A stretch of DNA of 64,000 nt from VAZQ01 sp963758945 (GCA_963758945.1 CAVWXY010000023.1:70709-134708); one strand, 5' to 3'; counted from the first letter of the stretch, positions 32,464 through 42,080 are shown. Notes: generated by a model not told the origin, from the sequence alone. Numbers and translations are program-made.

Positions 32464-33687
32464 TCACTCCAGCATGCTCGCCGCCTCGATCCACACCGGC
32501 TGGAATCCTTCCTTGGCCAGCGCTTCGAAGATGTCCTGCCCATGCGCCCGATCCCTCGTCTCCACCGTGACGTCGAGCTTGGCGCCCTTCGCCGGCACAT
32601 CGAGGAACAGCCGGCGATGCTCGACTTCGAGGATATTGGCGCCGAGGCGGCCGAGCCGGGTGGCGATCTGCCCAAGCACGCCGGGCCGGTCCGGGATGGT
32701 CAGCCGGAAGGAGACGATGCGGTGCTCGCGCTCGAGCTCGCGCACCATGACCGAGGCGAGAATGCGCGGGTCGATGTTGCCGCCGCACAGGATCAGTCCC
32801 ACCTTGCGGTCGCGGAATCGTTCCGGCTGGACCAGCATCGCCGCCAGGCCGGCGGCGCCCGCGCCCTCGGCCATGGTTTTCTGCAGGGTGAGGTAGGCAT
32901 TGACCGCCCGCTCGAGCTGCGCCTCGTCGACCAGGATGATCTCGGACACGAGCTCGCGCACGATCGGCAGCGTGAGGGTGCCCACGTTCTTGACCGCGAT
33001 GCCCTCCGCCAGCGTCGGGCCCCCGAGCGGGCGGTGCTCGCCCGTAAGCGCGTTCCAGAACGAGGGATAGAGCGCCGCCTCCGCCCCGACGATCTCGATT
33101 GCGGGGTTGCGCGCGCGCGCCGCAATGGCGCTGCCGGCGATGAGACCGCCGCCCCCGATGGGAACCACCAGCGTGTCGAGGTCGGGCGCCGCTTCCAGCA
33201 TTTCGAGCGCGATGGTGCCCTGCCCCGCGATCACCAGCGGATCGTCGTAGGGGTGGACGAAGGTGAGGCCGCGCGCGCTCGCGAGGGTCTCGGCGCGCAC
33301 CTGCGCCTCGGCCACGGTCTCGCCGTCGAGCACGACTTCGGCGCCGTGCGCCTGCGTCGCCTCGACCTTCACGAACGGCGTCGTCACCGGCATGACGATG
33401 GTGGCGGGGATCTCGAGCCTTGCGGCGTGATAGGCGACCGCCTGAGCGTGGTTGCCGGCGGACATGGCGATGACACCCCGTCCGCGCGCTTCCGGGCCGA
33501 GCGAAGCGAGCTTGTTCAGCGCGCCGCGATCCTTGAACGAGTTGGTGACCTGCAGATTCTCGTACTTGACGTGGACGCGGGCGCCGGTCAGCGCCGAGAG
33601 CTTGGGCGCCGGCAGCATCGGCGTGTGCAGCACCTGGCCGGCGATCGTGCGGCGCGCCGCCTCGATGTCGGTGATGGTGACGCTCAT
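32464..33687 (-). CDS. threonine ammonia-lyase with ACT-like domain
   Basis: This 407-residue PLP enzyme deaminates threonine (and serine) to 2-oxobutyrate. It has the PLP lysine in TNSFKDRGA (K52), the glycine loop GGGGLIAG (about 178-185) and a single C-terminal ACT-type domain (about 325-400; SFRLTIPDRPGVLGQIATRLG). The one-domain form resembles the catabolic/regulated TdcB-IlvA group common in alphaproteobacteria; I leave the symbol open. The ATG at 33687 has AGGAG at good distance; longer frames upstream lack this. Confidence 0.9.
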   Translation of the reverse strand: MSVTITDIEAARRTIAGQVLHTPMLPAPKLSALTGARVHVKYENLQVTNSFKDRGALNKLASLGPEARGRGVIAMSAGNHAQAVAYHAARLEIPATIVMPVTTPFVKVEATQAHGAEVVLDGETVAEAQVRAETLASARGLTFVHPYDDPLVIAGQGTIALEMLEAAPDLDTLVVPIGGGGLIAGSAIAARARNPAIEIVGAEAALYPSFWNALTGEHRPLGGPTLAEGIAVKNVGTLTLPIVRELVSEIILVDEAQLERAVNAYLTLQKTMAEGAGAAGLAAMLVQPERFRDRKVGLILCGGNIDPRILASVMVRELEREHRIVSFRLTIPDRPGVLGQIATRLGRLGANILEVEHRRLFLDVPAKGAKLDVTVETRDRAHGQDIFEALAKEGFQPVWIEAASMLE

Positions 33688-33823
33688 CTTTCTTCTCCTG
33701 CCCGGGGTGGCGCGGCCGCGCCCGGGCGCTTGCGAGCGAATGGCCGTGCCTCCGGCGCCGATATCGTCTACGCTGCCCGGCGCGGACGCGCGAGCATCGC
33801 AAGGACAGGGAGCCAGCATACGC

Positions 33824-34372
33824 ATGACCGACGGCGGACCAAAGCGGATCGGCGTGTCGATCGAGCTCAAGCCCCACGCCTACGACCCGGCGGCCAACCC
33901 GGAGCTGTTCGAGGGGGTGTTGGCACGCCGCTGCATCGCCTTCCTGATCGACGTCGTCATCATCGCCATCCCGGTGCTGTTCGCCGCGCTGTTCATTTTC
34001 ATTTTCGGCCTCGTCACGCTCGGGCTCGGCTGGGTGCTGTTCTGGCTACTGTGGCCGGCGACCGTGATCTGGGCCGTGGTGTATTACGGCCTGACCTTCG
34101 GCAGCCAGGCCTCGGCGACGATCGGGATGCGGGTGATGGAGCTCGAGATGCGCACCTGGTACGGGGCGCCGAGCTATTTCGTGCTGGGGGCGGTGCACGC
34201 CATCGTCTATTGGCTCTTAATCTCGTTCCTGACCCCGCTCGTCCTGCTGGTCGCCTTCTTCAACGAGCGTCGGCGGCTCTTGCACGACATGCTGGTCGGC
34301 ACGATCGTCATCAACAGCCCGGCGCGCGCGCAGGCGCTGCGCTGGCCGCCGCCCCGAGGACAAGGGATTTGA
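33824..34372 (+). CDS. RDD family membrane protein
   Basis: This 182-residue inner-membrane protein has the RDD motif region ARRCIAFLIDVVIIAIPVLF (about 34-53), further helices at about 60-90 and 120-150, and the C-terminal ERRRLLHDMLVGTIVI characteristic of the family. RDD proteins have been linked to ion transport in a few bacteria, but the function here is unknown. It lies just before bpt on the same strand, a pairing common in Hyphomicrobiales. Confidence 0.88.
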   Translation: MTDGGPKRIGVSIELKPHAYDPAANPELFEGVLARRCIAFLIDVVIIAIPVLFAALFIFIFGLVTLGLGWVLFWLLWPATVIWAVVYYGLTFGSQASATIGMRVMELEMRTWYGAPSYFVLGAVHAIVYWLLISFLTPLVLLVAFFNERRRLLHDMLVGTIVINSPARAQALRWPPPRGQGI

Positions 34373-34438
34373 CGGGGCGCGCGGCGCGGGCGATCTTAGG
34401 AGTCGCCGGCGAGCCGGAGCTTGCCGTTCGAGACTGCC

Positions 34439-35188
34439 GTGACCCAACATTCGCGCAACACCCCGCAATTTTATCTCACCGCGCCCTCGCCGTGCCCCTA
34501 TCTGCCCGGCCAGGAGGAGCGCAAGGTGTTCACGCATCTCGTCGGCGAGCGTGCCGGCGAGCTCAACGACCTGCTCACCCACGGCGGGTTTCGCCGCAGC
34601 CAGTCGATCGCCTATCGGCCGGCCTGCGAGAGCTGCCGCGCCTGCGTGTCGGTGCGGGTCGTGGCCGAGGATTTCCGTCCGACGCGAAGCATGCGCCGCA
34701 TCCTCGAGCGCAACTGCGACCTCGTCGGCGACATGCGCGTGGCGGTACCGACCTCCGAGCAGTATTCGGTGTTCCGCTCCTACCTCGACGCCCGCCACCG
34801 CGACGGCGGCATGGCCGACATGTCGGTGTTGGATTTCGCCATGATGGTGGAGGACAGCCACGTCGAAACCCGCATCGTCGAGTACCGGCAGCGCGGTCCC
34901 GACAGCGCCATCAACCGCCGCGGCAGCGGAGACCTGCTCGCCGTCGCGCTCACCGACGTGCTCAGCGACGGGCTCTCCATGGTCTACTCGTTCTTCGATT
35001 CCGACGCGGCGGCACGCTCGCTTGGCACGTTCATGATCCTCGACCACATCGCGCGGGCTCGCCAGCTGGGGCTTCCCTTCGTTTATCTGGGCTATTGGGT
35101 GCAAGGCTCGCGCAAGATGGACTACAAGGCACGCTTCCTGCCGCAGCAGCGGCTCAGCCCCGACGGCTGGAAACGGGTGGACCGCTAG
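34439..35188 (+). CDS. bpt: aspartate/glutamate leucyltransferase (Bpt)
   Basis: This leucyl-tRNA-protein transferase adds leucine to N-terminal Asp or Glu of proteins, marking them for ClpS/ClpAP degradation in the bacterial N-end rule pathway. The family start TPQFYLTAPSPCPYLPGQEERKVFTHL, the CESCRACVSVRV cysteine cluster and the C-terminal YLGYWVQGSRKMDYKARFLP are all present. I chose the GTG at 34439 (MTQHSRNTPQFY), which matches family length (about 249 residues); a TTG at 34421 would add six residues. Confidence 0.92.
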   Translation: MTQHSRNTPQFYLTAPSPCPYLPGQEERKVFTHLVGERAGELNDLLTHGGFRRSQSIAYRPACESCRACVSVRVVAEDFRPTRSMRRILERNCDLVGDMRVAVPTSEQYSVFRSYLDARHRDGGMADMSVLDFAMMVEDSHVETRIVEYRQRGPDSAINRRGSGDLLAVALTDVLSDGLSMVYSFFDSDAAARSLGTFMILDHIARARQLGLPFVYLGYWVQGSRKMDYKARFLPQQRLSPDGWKRVDR

Positions 35189-35270
35189 CCCCGGCGCGCC
35201 GGCAATTGCGGCGCAGCCTGCGATGCGCCGGTTCGGACCACCCGATGAGGAACGAAGAAGGAGAGCGAGA

Positions 35271-36185
35271 ATGGCTCGGCCGGGATTGATCGTGGCGCCG
35301 CTCACGCCGTTCACGGCGGATCTCAAGCTCGACGTGCCGGCGCTGCGGCGCCAAATCGACTATGTGGTCGAAGACTGCGGCGCCACCATGGTGGTCGCAG
35401 CCGGCGTGGAAACCCAAGAATACACCTATCTCGGCCTCGACGAGCGCAAGGCGCTCATCCGCACCACGATCGACCTGGTCGCGGGCCGCGTACCGGTGAT
35501 GGTTGGGGTCTCCCACCCCTCGTTCAGGACCGCGGTCGAACTTGCGAACGATGCCGAACGGCTGGGCGCTGCCGCGGTCCAGCTGCTGGCGCCGCTGCGC
35601 CCGTTCGCCGGCCCGCCGACCAAGGACGACCTCATCGCCTATTTCGAGGCCGTGTCGCGCGAGACGCAACTTCCGATCACGCTTTACCTCAATCCCGGCC
35701 CCGGTGCCGACGTCTCCATCGCCGATACCGTTGCGCTGGCGCGGCTGCCGCGTGTGCAGTTCATCAAGGAAAGCTCGCGCGATCTGGCGCGGGTCTCCCG
35801 CCTGATCGTTGAGATCGATCGCGCCGGGCATGCCCGCTATTTCACCACCATGCAGATGCTGCTGATCACGCTCATCCTGGGCGGCTCTGGCGCGACCATG
35901 CCGCCGCCCGCTGCCGAGATTGCCCGGCACGTCATCGATGCCTACGTCGCCAAGGACTACGAGCGCGCCGCCGAATTGCAGTTGCAGTTCGCGCTGTTTC
36001 CGTCGAAATGGATGCACCGCGGGCTCGCCCCGGTGATGAAGGCGGCAATGAATCTCAGTGGCGTCGCCGTCGGCGACCCCTACCCGCCCTATGCGTCGCT
36101 CACACGCGACGAAACGAGTGCGCTCGCTGCGCTGTTGAAGACGACCGTCTTGGCCAAGCGGCTGTTCATCCAGGCGGCCGAATAG
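35271..36185 (+). CDS. DapA/NAL-family aldolase-lyase, unknown substrate
   Basis: This 304-residue TIM-barrel class I aldolase has the Schiff-base lysine in FIKESS (K166) and the catalytic tyrosine in LPITLYLNPG (Y139). The substrate-binding loop reads GVETQEYTYL in place of the GTTGES of true dihydrodipicolinate synthase, and a genuine dapA is present at 58825. It is therefore likely a keto-acid lyase (for example of the dehydratase or N-acetylneuraminate lyase-like groups) of unknown substrate. GGAG lies 8 bases before the ATG. Confidence 0.82.
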   Translation: MARPGLIVAPLTPFTADLKLDVPALRRQIDYVVEDCGATMVVAAGVETQEYTYLGLDERKALIRTTIDLVAGRVPVMVGVSHPSFRTAVELANDAERLGAAAVQLLAPLRPFAGPPTKDDLIAYFEAVSRETQLPITLYLNPGPGADVSIADTVALARLPRVQFIKESSRDLARVSRLIVEIDRAGHARYFTTMQMLLITLILGGSGATMPPPAAEIARHVIDAYVAKDYERAAELQLQFALFPSKWMHRGLAPVMKAAMNLSGVAVGDPYPPYASLTRDETSALAALLKTTVLAKRLFIQAAE

Positions 36186-36247
36186 ATGCGCACGGCTGCT
36201 TTCGCCCGACCAGCAACGCGGCGCGTTGCAGAGTGTTCACCGCCGCG

Positions 36248-37615
36248 CTAGCCCCTAACAAAGTCGAACAAGAGCTTGACGTTGAGGGCGACGATGATCA
36301 CCGCGACCACCGCCGCCAGCGCCGTGACCCACCGCGGGGCGACGAGCTCCTTCATCTTGCGATGGTCGGCGGTGAACATCACCAGCGGAATCACCGCGAA
36401 GGGCAGCTGAAAGCTGAGCACGACCTGGCTCAGGATAAGGAGCTGGGCCGTGCCCTTTTCGCCGTACCAGATGGTGACGATGGCGGCCGGCACGATCGCG
36501 ATCGCGCGCGTCACCAGCCGGCGCAGCCACGGCGGCAATCGGATGTCCAGAAAGCCCTCCATGACGATCTGGCCCGACAACGTGGCGGTCACTGTGGAAT
36601 TGAGCCCGCAGCACAAGAGCGCGATGCCGAACAGGGTCGGAGCGATGGCATAGCCCAGGAGCGGCGCAAGGAACGAATGCACCTGCTCGAGTTCCGCCAC
36701 ATCGGTCTTGCCGGCCTTGTTGAAGGTCGCCGCAGCGAGGATGAGGATGGACGCATTGATCAGTAGCGCGAACATCAGCGCGATCGTGGAATCGAGCGTG
36801 GCGAGCGTAATGGCCTCGCGCTTCTCCGCAACGGTATCGCCGAAGCGGCGCGTCAGCACCACGCCCGAATGCAGGTAGAGATTGTGCGGCATGACGGTGG
36901 CACCGAGAATGCCCAGCGACAGATAGAGCATTTCCGGATTGGACACGATCTCGGTGGTCGGCGCGAAGCCACGGATCACCGCGCCCCAATCCGGATCGGC
37001 CATCGCGATCTGGATACCGAAGCAGAGCGCAATCACGCCGAGCAGCGTCACAATGAACGCTTCGATCCAGCGGAAGCCGAGATTCTGCATCCACAGGATC
37101 AGGAAAACGTCGAGCGCCGTGATCAACACGCCCAGTTCGAGCGGGATGCCGAACAGGAGATTGAGCCCGATCGCGGTGCCGATCACTTCTGCGAGGTCGG
37201 TCGCGCAGATCGCAATTTCCGCCAACAGCCAGAGCGGCCGCGACACCGCCCGCGGAAAAGCGTCGCGGCACGCCTGCGCCAGGTCGCGGCCGGAGCCAAT
37301 TCCCAGGCGCGCGCATAACGCCTGCAGCAGGATCGCCATCACGTTGGAGAGCAGCGCAACCGTCAGCAGCGCGTAGCCGAACTTCGAGCCGCCCGCGAGT
37401 GACGTGGCCCAGTTGCCCGGATCCATATAGCCGACGGCGATGAGATAGCCCGGCCCGAGAAAGGCCGTGAGCTTCTTCCACAGCGGCCCTTGCGGCCGCG
37501 TGGCGACCGATCCGAAGACCTCGGAGAGGGAGGGCGCGCCGCGGCTGCGCCGCCAGCCCGTCCTCAGGGAGCCCGGAGAGGCTGCTCCCTCTTCCGGCAA
37601 AGACGACACGGTCAT
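36248..37615 (-). CDS. mntH: Nramp family divalent metal transporter
   Basis: This 455-residue inner-membrane proton-coupled Mn2+/Fe2+ importer has about 11 helices. The metal-site motifs are visible: DPGNWATS in helix 1 (65-68 DPGN) and MPHNLYLHSGVV in helix 6 (about 241-252). I start at ATG 37615 (MTVSSLPEEG); the long frame upstream is read-through antisense to the antiporter gene. A near-perfect palindrome at 37648-37664, 33 bases upstream, looks like a Fur/Mur-type operator, so repression by manganese or iron is expected. Confidence 0.92.
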   Translation of the reverse strand: MTVSSLPEEGAASPGSLRTGWRRSRGAPSLSEVFGSVATRPQGPLWKKLTAFLGPGYLIAVGYMDPGNWATSLAGGSKFGYALLTVALLSNVMAILLQALCARLGIGSGRDLAQACRDAFPRAVSRPLWLLAEIAICATDLAEVIGTAIGLNLLFGIPLELGVLITALDVFLILWMQNLGFRWIEAFIVTLLGVIALCFGIQIAMADPDWGAVIRGFAPTTEIVSNPEMLYLSLGILGATVMPHNLYLHSGVVLTRRFGDTVAEKREAITLATLDSTIALMFALLINASILILAAATFNKAGKTDVAELEQVHSFLAPLLGYAIAPTLFGIALLCCGLNSTVTATLSGQIVMEGFLDIRLPPWLRRLVTRAIAIVPAAIVTIWYGEKGTAQLLILSQVVLSFQLPFAVIPLVMFTADHRKMKELVAPRWVTALAAVVAVIIVALNVKLLFDFVRG

Positions 37616-37647
37616 GTAATGGTCCTTCCCACCTCTCCATAGCCATG

Positions 37648-37664
37648 TTGCGAATAATTTGCAA
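37648..37664. promoter_or_regulatory. candidate Fur/Mur-family operator
   Basis: The 17-base sequence TTGCGAATAATTTGCAA is a palindrome around its central A with one mismatched pair. The TTGCxAAT arms resemble manganese- or iron-responsive Fur-family (Mur) sites of alphaproteobacteria. It is in the divergent region between mntH and the CPA2 antiporter, close to the expected mntH promoter. Confidence 0.5.
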
Positions 37665-37786
37665 TTGCATGAGATGAGGGCAAGCTTGGTCAGGCGCTGC
37701 AATTGTCGAAATCCCAAGTAAAAGACCACTTGGCGGGGCTGGAACGATTGGCACCGGCACGGATTGCTCGACCGGACCCCACTCCC

Positions 37787-40078
37787 ATGACCTGTACCGC
37801 CGTTCTGCCCTGCCCGCCTCGATCTTTGCGTGCCGCAGGCTGGAGCGCCGTTGCCCTGGTCGTGGGGTCGGGCGGCGCCTTGGCCGCCGAAGGCGGCCAG
37901 GGCAGCGCCTCGGAGGTCATCTTCCTCGCGCAGCTCATCACGCTGATGCTGGTCGGGCGCCTCCTGGGCGAGGCCATGAACCGCATCGGCCAGCCTTCGG
38001 TAATGGGCATGCTGCTCGGGGGCCTGCTGTTGGGGCCCTCCTTGCTGGGAGTGCTGTGGCCCGACCTGCAGCAGGCACTGTTTCCGAAAATGCCCGAGCA
38101 GAAAGCGATGCTCGACGGCATTTCCCAGTTCGGAATCCTTCTTCTGCTGCTGCTGACGGGCATGGAGACCGACCTGAAGCTTGTGCGAAAGGTCGGCACG
38201 GCAGCGCTGAGCGTCTCGCTTACCGGTGTTTTGGTACCGTTCATTTGCGGCTTCGCGCTCGGCCAATTCATGCCGGCGTCGCTGCTGCCGCATCCCGACC
38301 AACGCCTGCTCACCTCTCTGTTCCTGGGTACGGCGTTGTCGATCTCGTCGATCAAGATCGTGGCGGCGATCGTGCGCGAGATGGGCTTCAGCCGGCGCAA
38401 TCTGGGCCAGATCATCGTCGCCTCGGCGATCTGCGAGGACTCGATCGGCTGGATCATCATCGCCGTCACCTTCGGTCTCGCGGAAGCGGGTACGATCGAT
38501 GTCTTCAACGTCGCCAAAAGTGTGCTTGGTACCGCGGCGTTCCTCGTCGCGAGCTTCACCGTGGGACGCAGGATCGTTTTCTTCCTGATTCGCTGGGCGA
38601 ACGACAATTTCGAGAGCGACTTCCCCGTCATCACGACGATCCTGGTGATCATGGGAGCGATGGCGCTGACGACGCATTTCATCGGCGTGCACACCGTTCT
38701 CGGCGCCTTCGTCGCAGGCGTGTTGATCGGCGAATCGCCGATCCTCAGCAAGCACATCGACGAGCAGCTGCGCGGCCTCATCCTCGCGTTCTTCATGCCG
38801 GTATTCTTCGGCATCGCGGGTTTGTCCGCCGACCTGACAGTCCTCGCGGACCCGAAGCTGGCACTGATGGCGCTCGGCCTGATCGCCATCGCGAGTTTCG
38901 GCAAGTTCGCGGGCGCCTTCCTCGGCGGCGAGATCGGCGGCCTGACGCGGCGGCAATCGCTCGCGCTCGCCTGCGGCATGAACGCCCGGGGCTCCACCGA
39001 GGTGATTGTCGCCACGATCGGGCTGTCCATGGGCGCGCTCAGCCAAAATCTGTTCACGATGATCGTCGCCATGGCCGTGGTCACGACCATGGCGATGCCG
39101 CCGATGCTGCGCTGGGCCCTAGCGCGCGTGCCGATGGGCAAGGAGGAAAAGGAGCGGTTGGAGCGCGAGGAGTTCGAGGAGAAAGGTTTTGTCTCGAACC
39201 TGGAGCGCCTGCTGCTCGCGGTCGACGAAAGCCCCAACGGCAAGTTTGCCGCGCGGCTTGCCGGCTTGATCGCCGGCTTGCGCGGCATGCCGACGACTGT
39301 GCTGCCGCTCTCGGCAGCTGGCAAGGGCAAGCCCAGCAAAGGCAAGAAATCGGGCAAGCCGCGGGCAGATGCGGAGGAACGCGCCGTGGAAACGGTGAAG
39401 GCGGCGGCGGAGAGCAGCGAGCGCGAGCAGGAAGCGGAAGATGAGCCGGCGCCGGTCGACGTGACCCTTCGCAAGCTGGACGCCCCGAACGAACAGGCCG
39501 TGGCGCAGGAAGCCAAGAAGGGCTACGACCTCTTACTGGTCGGGATCAAGACCACCCGCGCTAGGGATCGCGGATTTCATCCCGATGTCACGCGCATCGC
39601 CTCCGCCTTCGAGGGTCCGCTCGCCGTTGTCGCAGGGAAAGGCGTTCATCTGCAGCAACCCGAGCGCAGTCCGCTGCGCATCCTCGTGCCGGTAAATGGC
39701 AGCGAGGTCTCGCGGCGTGCCGCCGAGTTGGCGCTCGCGATCGGACGGGCCTCAGGCTACCCCGTCACCGCCCTCTACGTTGCGGGCAGCCCGGCGAGCG
39801 GTCCACGGCGAGGGCGCGGGTTCCGAGCCCGTCAGCAGGAGCAGGCGATCATGAAGGACTTCGTCGAAATGGCCGACCACTACGACGTGCAGGCGAAGAC
39901 CGAAATGCGCGCCGACGTCGCGCCTGACAAGGCGATTCTCGATGAATTGAAAGCGGACGAACCCATCCTCATCATCATGGGCGTGGGCCGCCGCCCGGGA
40001 GACAGACTGTTCTTCGGCGACACGGCCGCGGCAGTGTTCGAAAAATCGCCGGTCTCCGTCGTCTTCCTTGCGAGCTAG
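37787..40078 (+). CDS. CPA2 cation:proton antiporter with C-terminal universal stress-like domains
   Basis: This 763-residue protein has an N-terminal signal-anchor-like stretch and a CPA2 antiporter domain (about 45-445) with 12 or so helices, containing the conserved region SAICEDSIGWIIIAV and CGMNARGSTEVIVATIGL. A large cytoplasmic part (about 475-760) follows, with two universal-stress-protein-like segments (RLLLAVDESPNGKFAARLAGLI and RILVPVNGSEVSRRAAELALAI) separated by a charged low-complexity linker (about 535-590). The cytoplasmic part probably regulates Na+ or K+/H+ exchange. I start at ATG 37787; a TTG start at 37703 is less likely. Confidence 0.85.
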   Translation: MTCTAVLPCPPRSLRAAGWSAVALVVGSGGALAAEGGQGSASEVIFLAQLITLMLVGRLLGEAMNRIGQPSVMGMLLGGLLLGPSLLGVLWPDLQQALFPKMPEQKAMLDGISQFGILLLLLLTGMETDLKLVRKVGTAALSVSLTGVLVPFICGFALGQFMPASLLPHPDQRLLTSLFLGTALSISSIKIVAAIVREMGFSRRNLGQIIVASAICEDSIGWIIIAVTFGLAEAGTIDVFNVAKSVLGTAAFLVASFTVGRRIVFFLIRWANDNFESDFPVITTILVIMGAMALTTHFIGVHTVLGAFVAGVLIGESPILSKHIDEQLRGLILAFFMPVFFGIAGLSADLTVLADPKLALMALGLIAIASFGKFAGAFLGGEIGGLTRRQSLALACGMNARGSTEVIVATIGLSMGALSQNLFTMIVAMAVVTTMAMPPMLRWALARVPMGKEEKERLEREEFEEKGFVSNLERLLLAVDESPNGKFAARLAGLIAGLRGMPTTVLPLSAAGKGKPSKGKKSGKPRADAEERAVETVKAAAESSEREQEAEDEPAPVDVTLRKLDAPNEQAVAQEAKKGYDLLLVGIKTTRARDRGFHPDVTRIASAFEGPLAVVAGKGVHLQQPERSPLRILVPVNGSEVSRRAAELALAIGRASGYPVTALYVAGSPASGPRRGRGFRARQQEQAIMKDFVEMADHYDVQAKTEMRADVAPDKAILDELKADEPILIIMGVGRRPGDRLFFGDTAAAVFEKSPVSVVFLAS

Positions 40079-40188
40079 GCCGTGGACCTGCAATCCCGAT
40101 CGACGCGCAAGGGCTGCGCGACGTTCTCTTGGGCACCTCCTGGATTCGACTTCGATGTCGCGCCGAGGCTGCGAATCGCCAGAGGCGG

Positions 40189-41397
40189 TCAGTGAGGACG
40201 TGCCACGACCGGCAGCTGCTCGATCGCCCGCAGACCGGGCCGCCTCCGCCATCGGATCTGCGCCGGCTCCACAGCCAGTTCGAGGTTCGGCCAACGTCTC
40301 AACAACGCGTGTAGGGCGCACGTGCCTTCGATGCGCGCGAGCTGATGACCCAGGCAAAAATGAATCCCCGTCCCGAAGGCCAGATGCCGGTTCGGTCGCC
40401 TCTGGAGATCCAGCCGTTCCGGACGCTCGTTTGCCTCCGGGTCCATGTTGGCCGCCGCCACCATGGCCATAATTCGCTCGCCCTTCTTCAGCCGGACGCC
40501 GCCGAGCTCCACGTCTTTTCGCACGAAGCGCGGCTTCGAAAACTGCACCGGCGAGACGAAGCGCAGGAACTCCTCGACCGCCAGATTGGCCCGGCTCCAG
40601 TCCTCCTCGAGCCAATCTCGCAACGCGGGAGTCCTGGTGAGCTCGTAGACGGATCCGCTGATCAGATGGGTCGTGGTTTCCGACCCCGCCCCCAGCAGCA
40701 GAAAAACCATCGCCACCATCTCCCTGGCGCTGATCCGCCCGCCTTCCTTTTCGATGCGCACAAGCTCCGCTATGAGGCCCTCGCCGCCATGCTTGCGCGC
40801 GGCCTGCAGCCGCCCTTCCAGATATCTCCTCATTGTGGCAAGGCCTCCGATCATGCGCAGGAAATCGACGGGGCCGGCAAGGCGCGCGACTCTGTTTGCC
40901 CAGGCAATGAATTTCGGCCGGTCGGCGAGCGGAAGACCGAGCAGCTCGCAGATGACGGAAAGCGGTAGCTTTCTCGCGTATCGGTCCACGAGATCGGCTG
41001 GGCTTCCGTCCGCGAATAGCTTGCCGGCGAGTTCATCGGCGATCGCAAAGATACGCGGCTCCAGGTCGAGGATCGCGCGCCGGCGAAACGCCTCGTCGAC
41101 GATACCCCGCAACCTTGTGTGATCCGGCTCGTCCATGGTCAGCATGTTGTCGGCGAGCGAGCGCACTATGCCGGGCATCCACCACCGAACACCGGCAACC
41201 GCACCGCCGCTGCGCAGCGTGAAGGTCTCGCTGTCTTTCAGCACGCGGGCCGCCAACTCGTAGGTCGTGGTCATCCAGACCTTGCCGACAATCGGCAGCC
41301 TGGTCTCGACCACCGGCCCGCGTGCCCTGAGCCGTTCGATCCCGGCGGCGGGGTTGCCGAAAAAGTCCTGGCTGGAGAAATCCGTCCAGGATGTCAT
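40189..41397 (-). CDS. cytochrome P450
   Basis: This 402-residue soluble class I bacterial P450 has the I-helix motif GAGSETT (236-242), the K-helix ExxR as E276-R279, and the heme loop FGTGIHFCLG with ligand C348. The substrate is unknown, and no ferredoxin or ferredoxin reductase is adjacent, so redox partners must come from elsewhere. I chose ATG 41397 because AGGAG lies 6 bases upstream; ATG 41418 would overlap that ribosome binding site. It is convergent with the antiporter and lies downstream of a marR gene on the same strand. Confidence 0.92.
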   Translation of the reverse strand: MTSWTDFSSQDFFGNPAAGIERLRARGPVVETRLPIVGKVWMTTTYELAARVLKDSETFTLRSGGAVAGVRWWMPGIVRSLADNMLTMDEPDHTRLRGIVDEAFRRRAILDLEPRIFAIADELAGKLFADGSPADLVDRYARKLPLSVICELLGLPLADRPKFIAWANRVARLAGPVDFLRMIGGLATMRRYLEGRLQAARKHGGEGLIAELVRIEKEGGRISAREMVAMVFLLLGAGSETTTHLISGSVYELTRTPALRDWLEEDWSRANLAVEEFLRFVSPVQFSKPRFVRKDVELGGVRLKKGERIMAMVAAANMDPEANERPERLDLQRRPNRHLAFGTGIHFCLGHQLARIEGTCALHALLRRWPNLELAVEPAQIRWRRRPGLRAIEQLPVVARPH

Positions 41398-41622
41398 GGT
41401 TGCTCCTAACTTTTTCATGGCGGTTTCCAGGGAGATGGGACAGAGGACCAGCGGTGCAATAGCGGGTGGCGTCATAGCGAGGGGCACGTCTGCTAGTATT
41501 GCATCGCAGTCCCCGGCTCCCCGAAGAGAAGGCACGCGATCGACGCGAGCGTGGGTAGCGTAGCTCGCTCGACAAGTCGGGCGCTACTTCTATCGGACAA
41601 CTCTGCCACTGCAAGCGGCGCT

Positions 41623-42069
41623 TTAAGTCAGCGCGCGCAGGTCTCGCCGCAATCGGTCGGCGCCGGCGCGCGGAAGCAGGCGCTCGATCTCGGCATGCGT
41701 GTGTCGCCAGACGAGCACGGCATGCGCGAGCAGCGCCCGACCCGCCGGCGTCAGCTTCAGCCGGCGGCTGCGCCTGTCGTCAGCATCGATCATCACCGTG
41801 ACGAGGCCGCGCCGCTGCAGCGGCTTGAGCGCGGCAGTGAGCGTCGTACGATCCATAGAGAGCAACGAGGCGATCGAACCGATGCTGGGCGGCTCAGGCC
41901 GATTGAGCGACATCATCATCGAATATTGTCCGCTCGTGAGTCCCAGCGGCCGGAACGCCTCGTCGAAACGCCGCGCCAGCGCCCGCGCGGCGCGTTGCAG
42001 ATGAAGACACAAACACGCGTCCCGAACGAAGCGCGTGGTCTCGAACGCAATTTCGGTTGCCTTTGACAT
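41623..42069 (-). CDS. MarR family transcriptional regulator
   Basis: This 148-residue winged-helix dimeric regulator has IASLLSMDRTTLTAALKPLQRRGLV as recognition helix region and DADDRRSRRLKLTPAGRALL as the wing. MarR proteins usually repress their own gene and a divergent target on binding a phenolic or other ligand. A perfect GTTGATATCAAC palindrome lies 11 bases upstream of the start, between this gene and the VOC gene at 42171, so autoregulation and control of the VOC pair is the simplest model. The P450 downstream may also be a target. Confidence 0.9.
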   Translation of the reverse strand: MSKATEIAFETTRFVRDACLCLHLQRAARALARRFDEAFRPLGLTSGQYSMMMSLNRPEPPSIGSIASLLSMDRTTLTAALKPLQRRGLVTVMIDADDRRSRRLKLTPAGRALLAHAVLVWRHTHAEIERLLPRAGADRLRRDLRALT

Positions 42070-42080
42070 GCCATAATTAT

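Noticed and set aside
30513..32570. 685-residue rightward frame antisense to the patatin-like gene
   Set aside because: It is His/Arg/Asp-rich without motifs. The leftward frame has an intact Ser-Asp dyad and family length.
35271..36185. Second dapA
   Set aside because: Although in the same family, the GTTGES substrate loop is replaced and a canonical dapA is present at 58825, so lysine synthesis is not the likely role.
37616..39046. Upstream extension of mntH
   Set aside because: It runs antisense through the antiporter gene and the putative Fur/Mur box, with a non-protein-like composition. MntH homologues start near ATG 37615.
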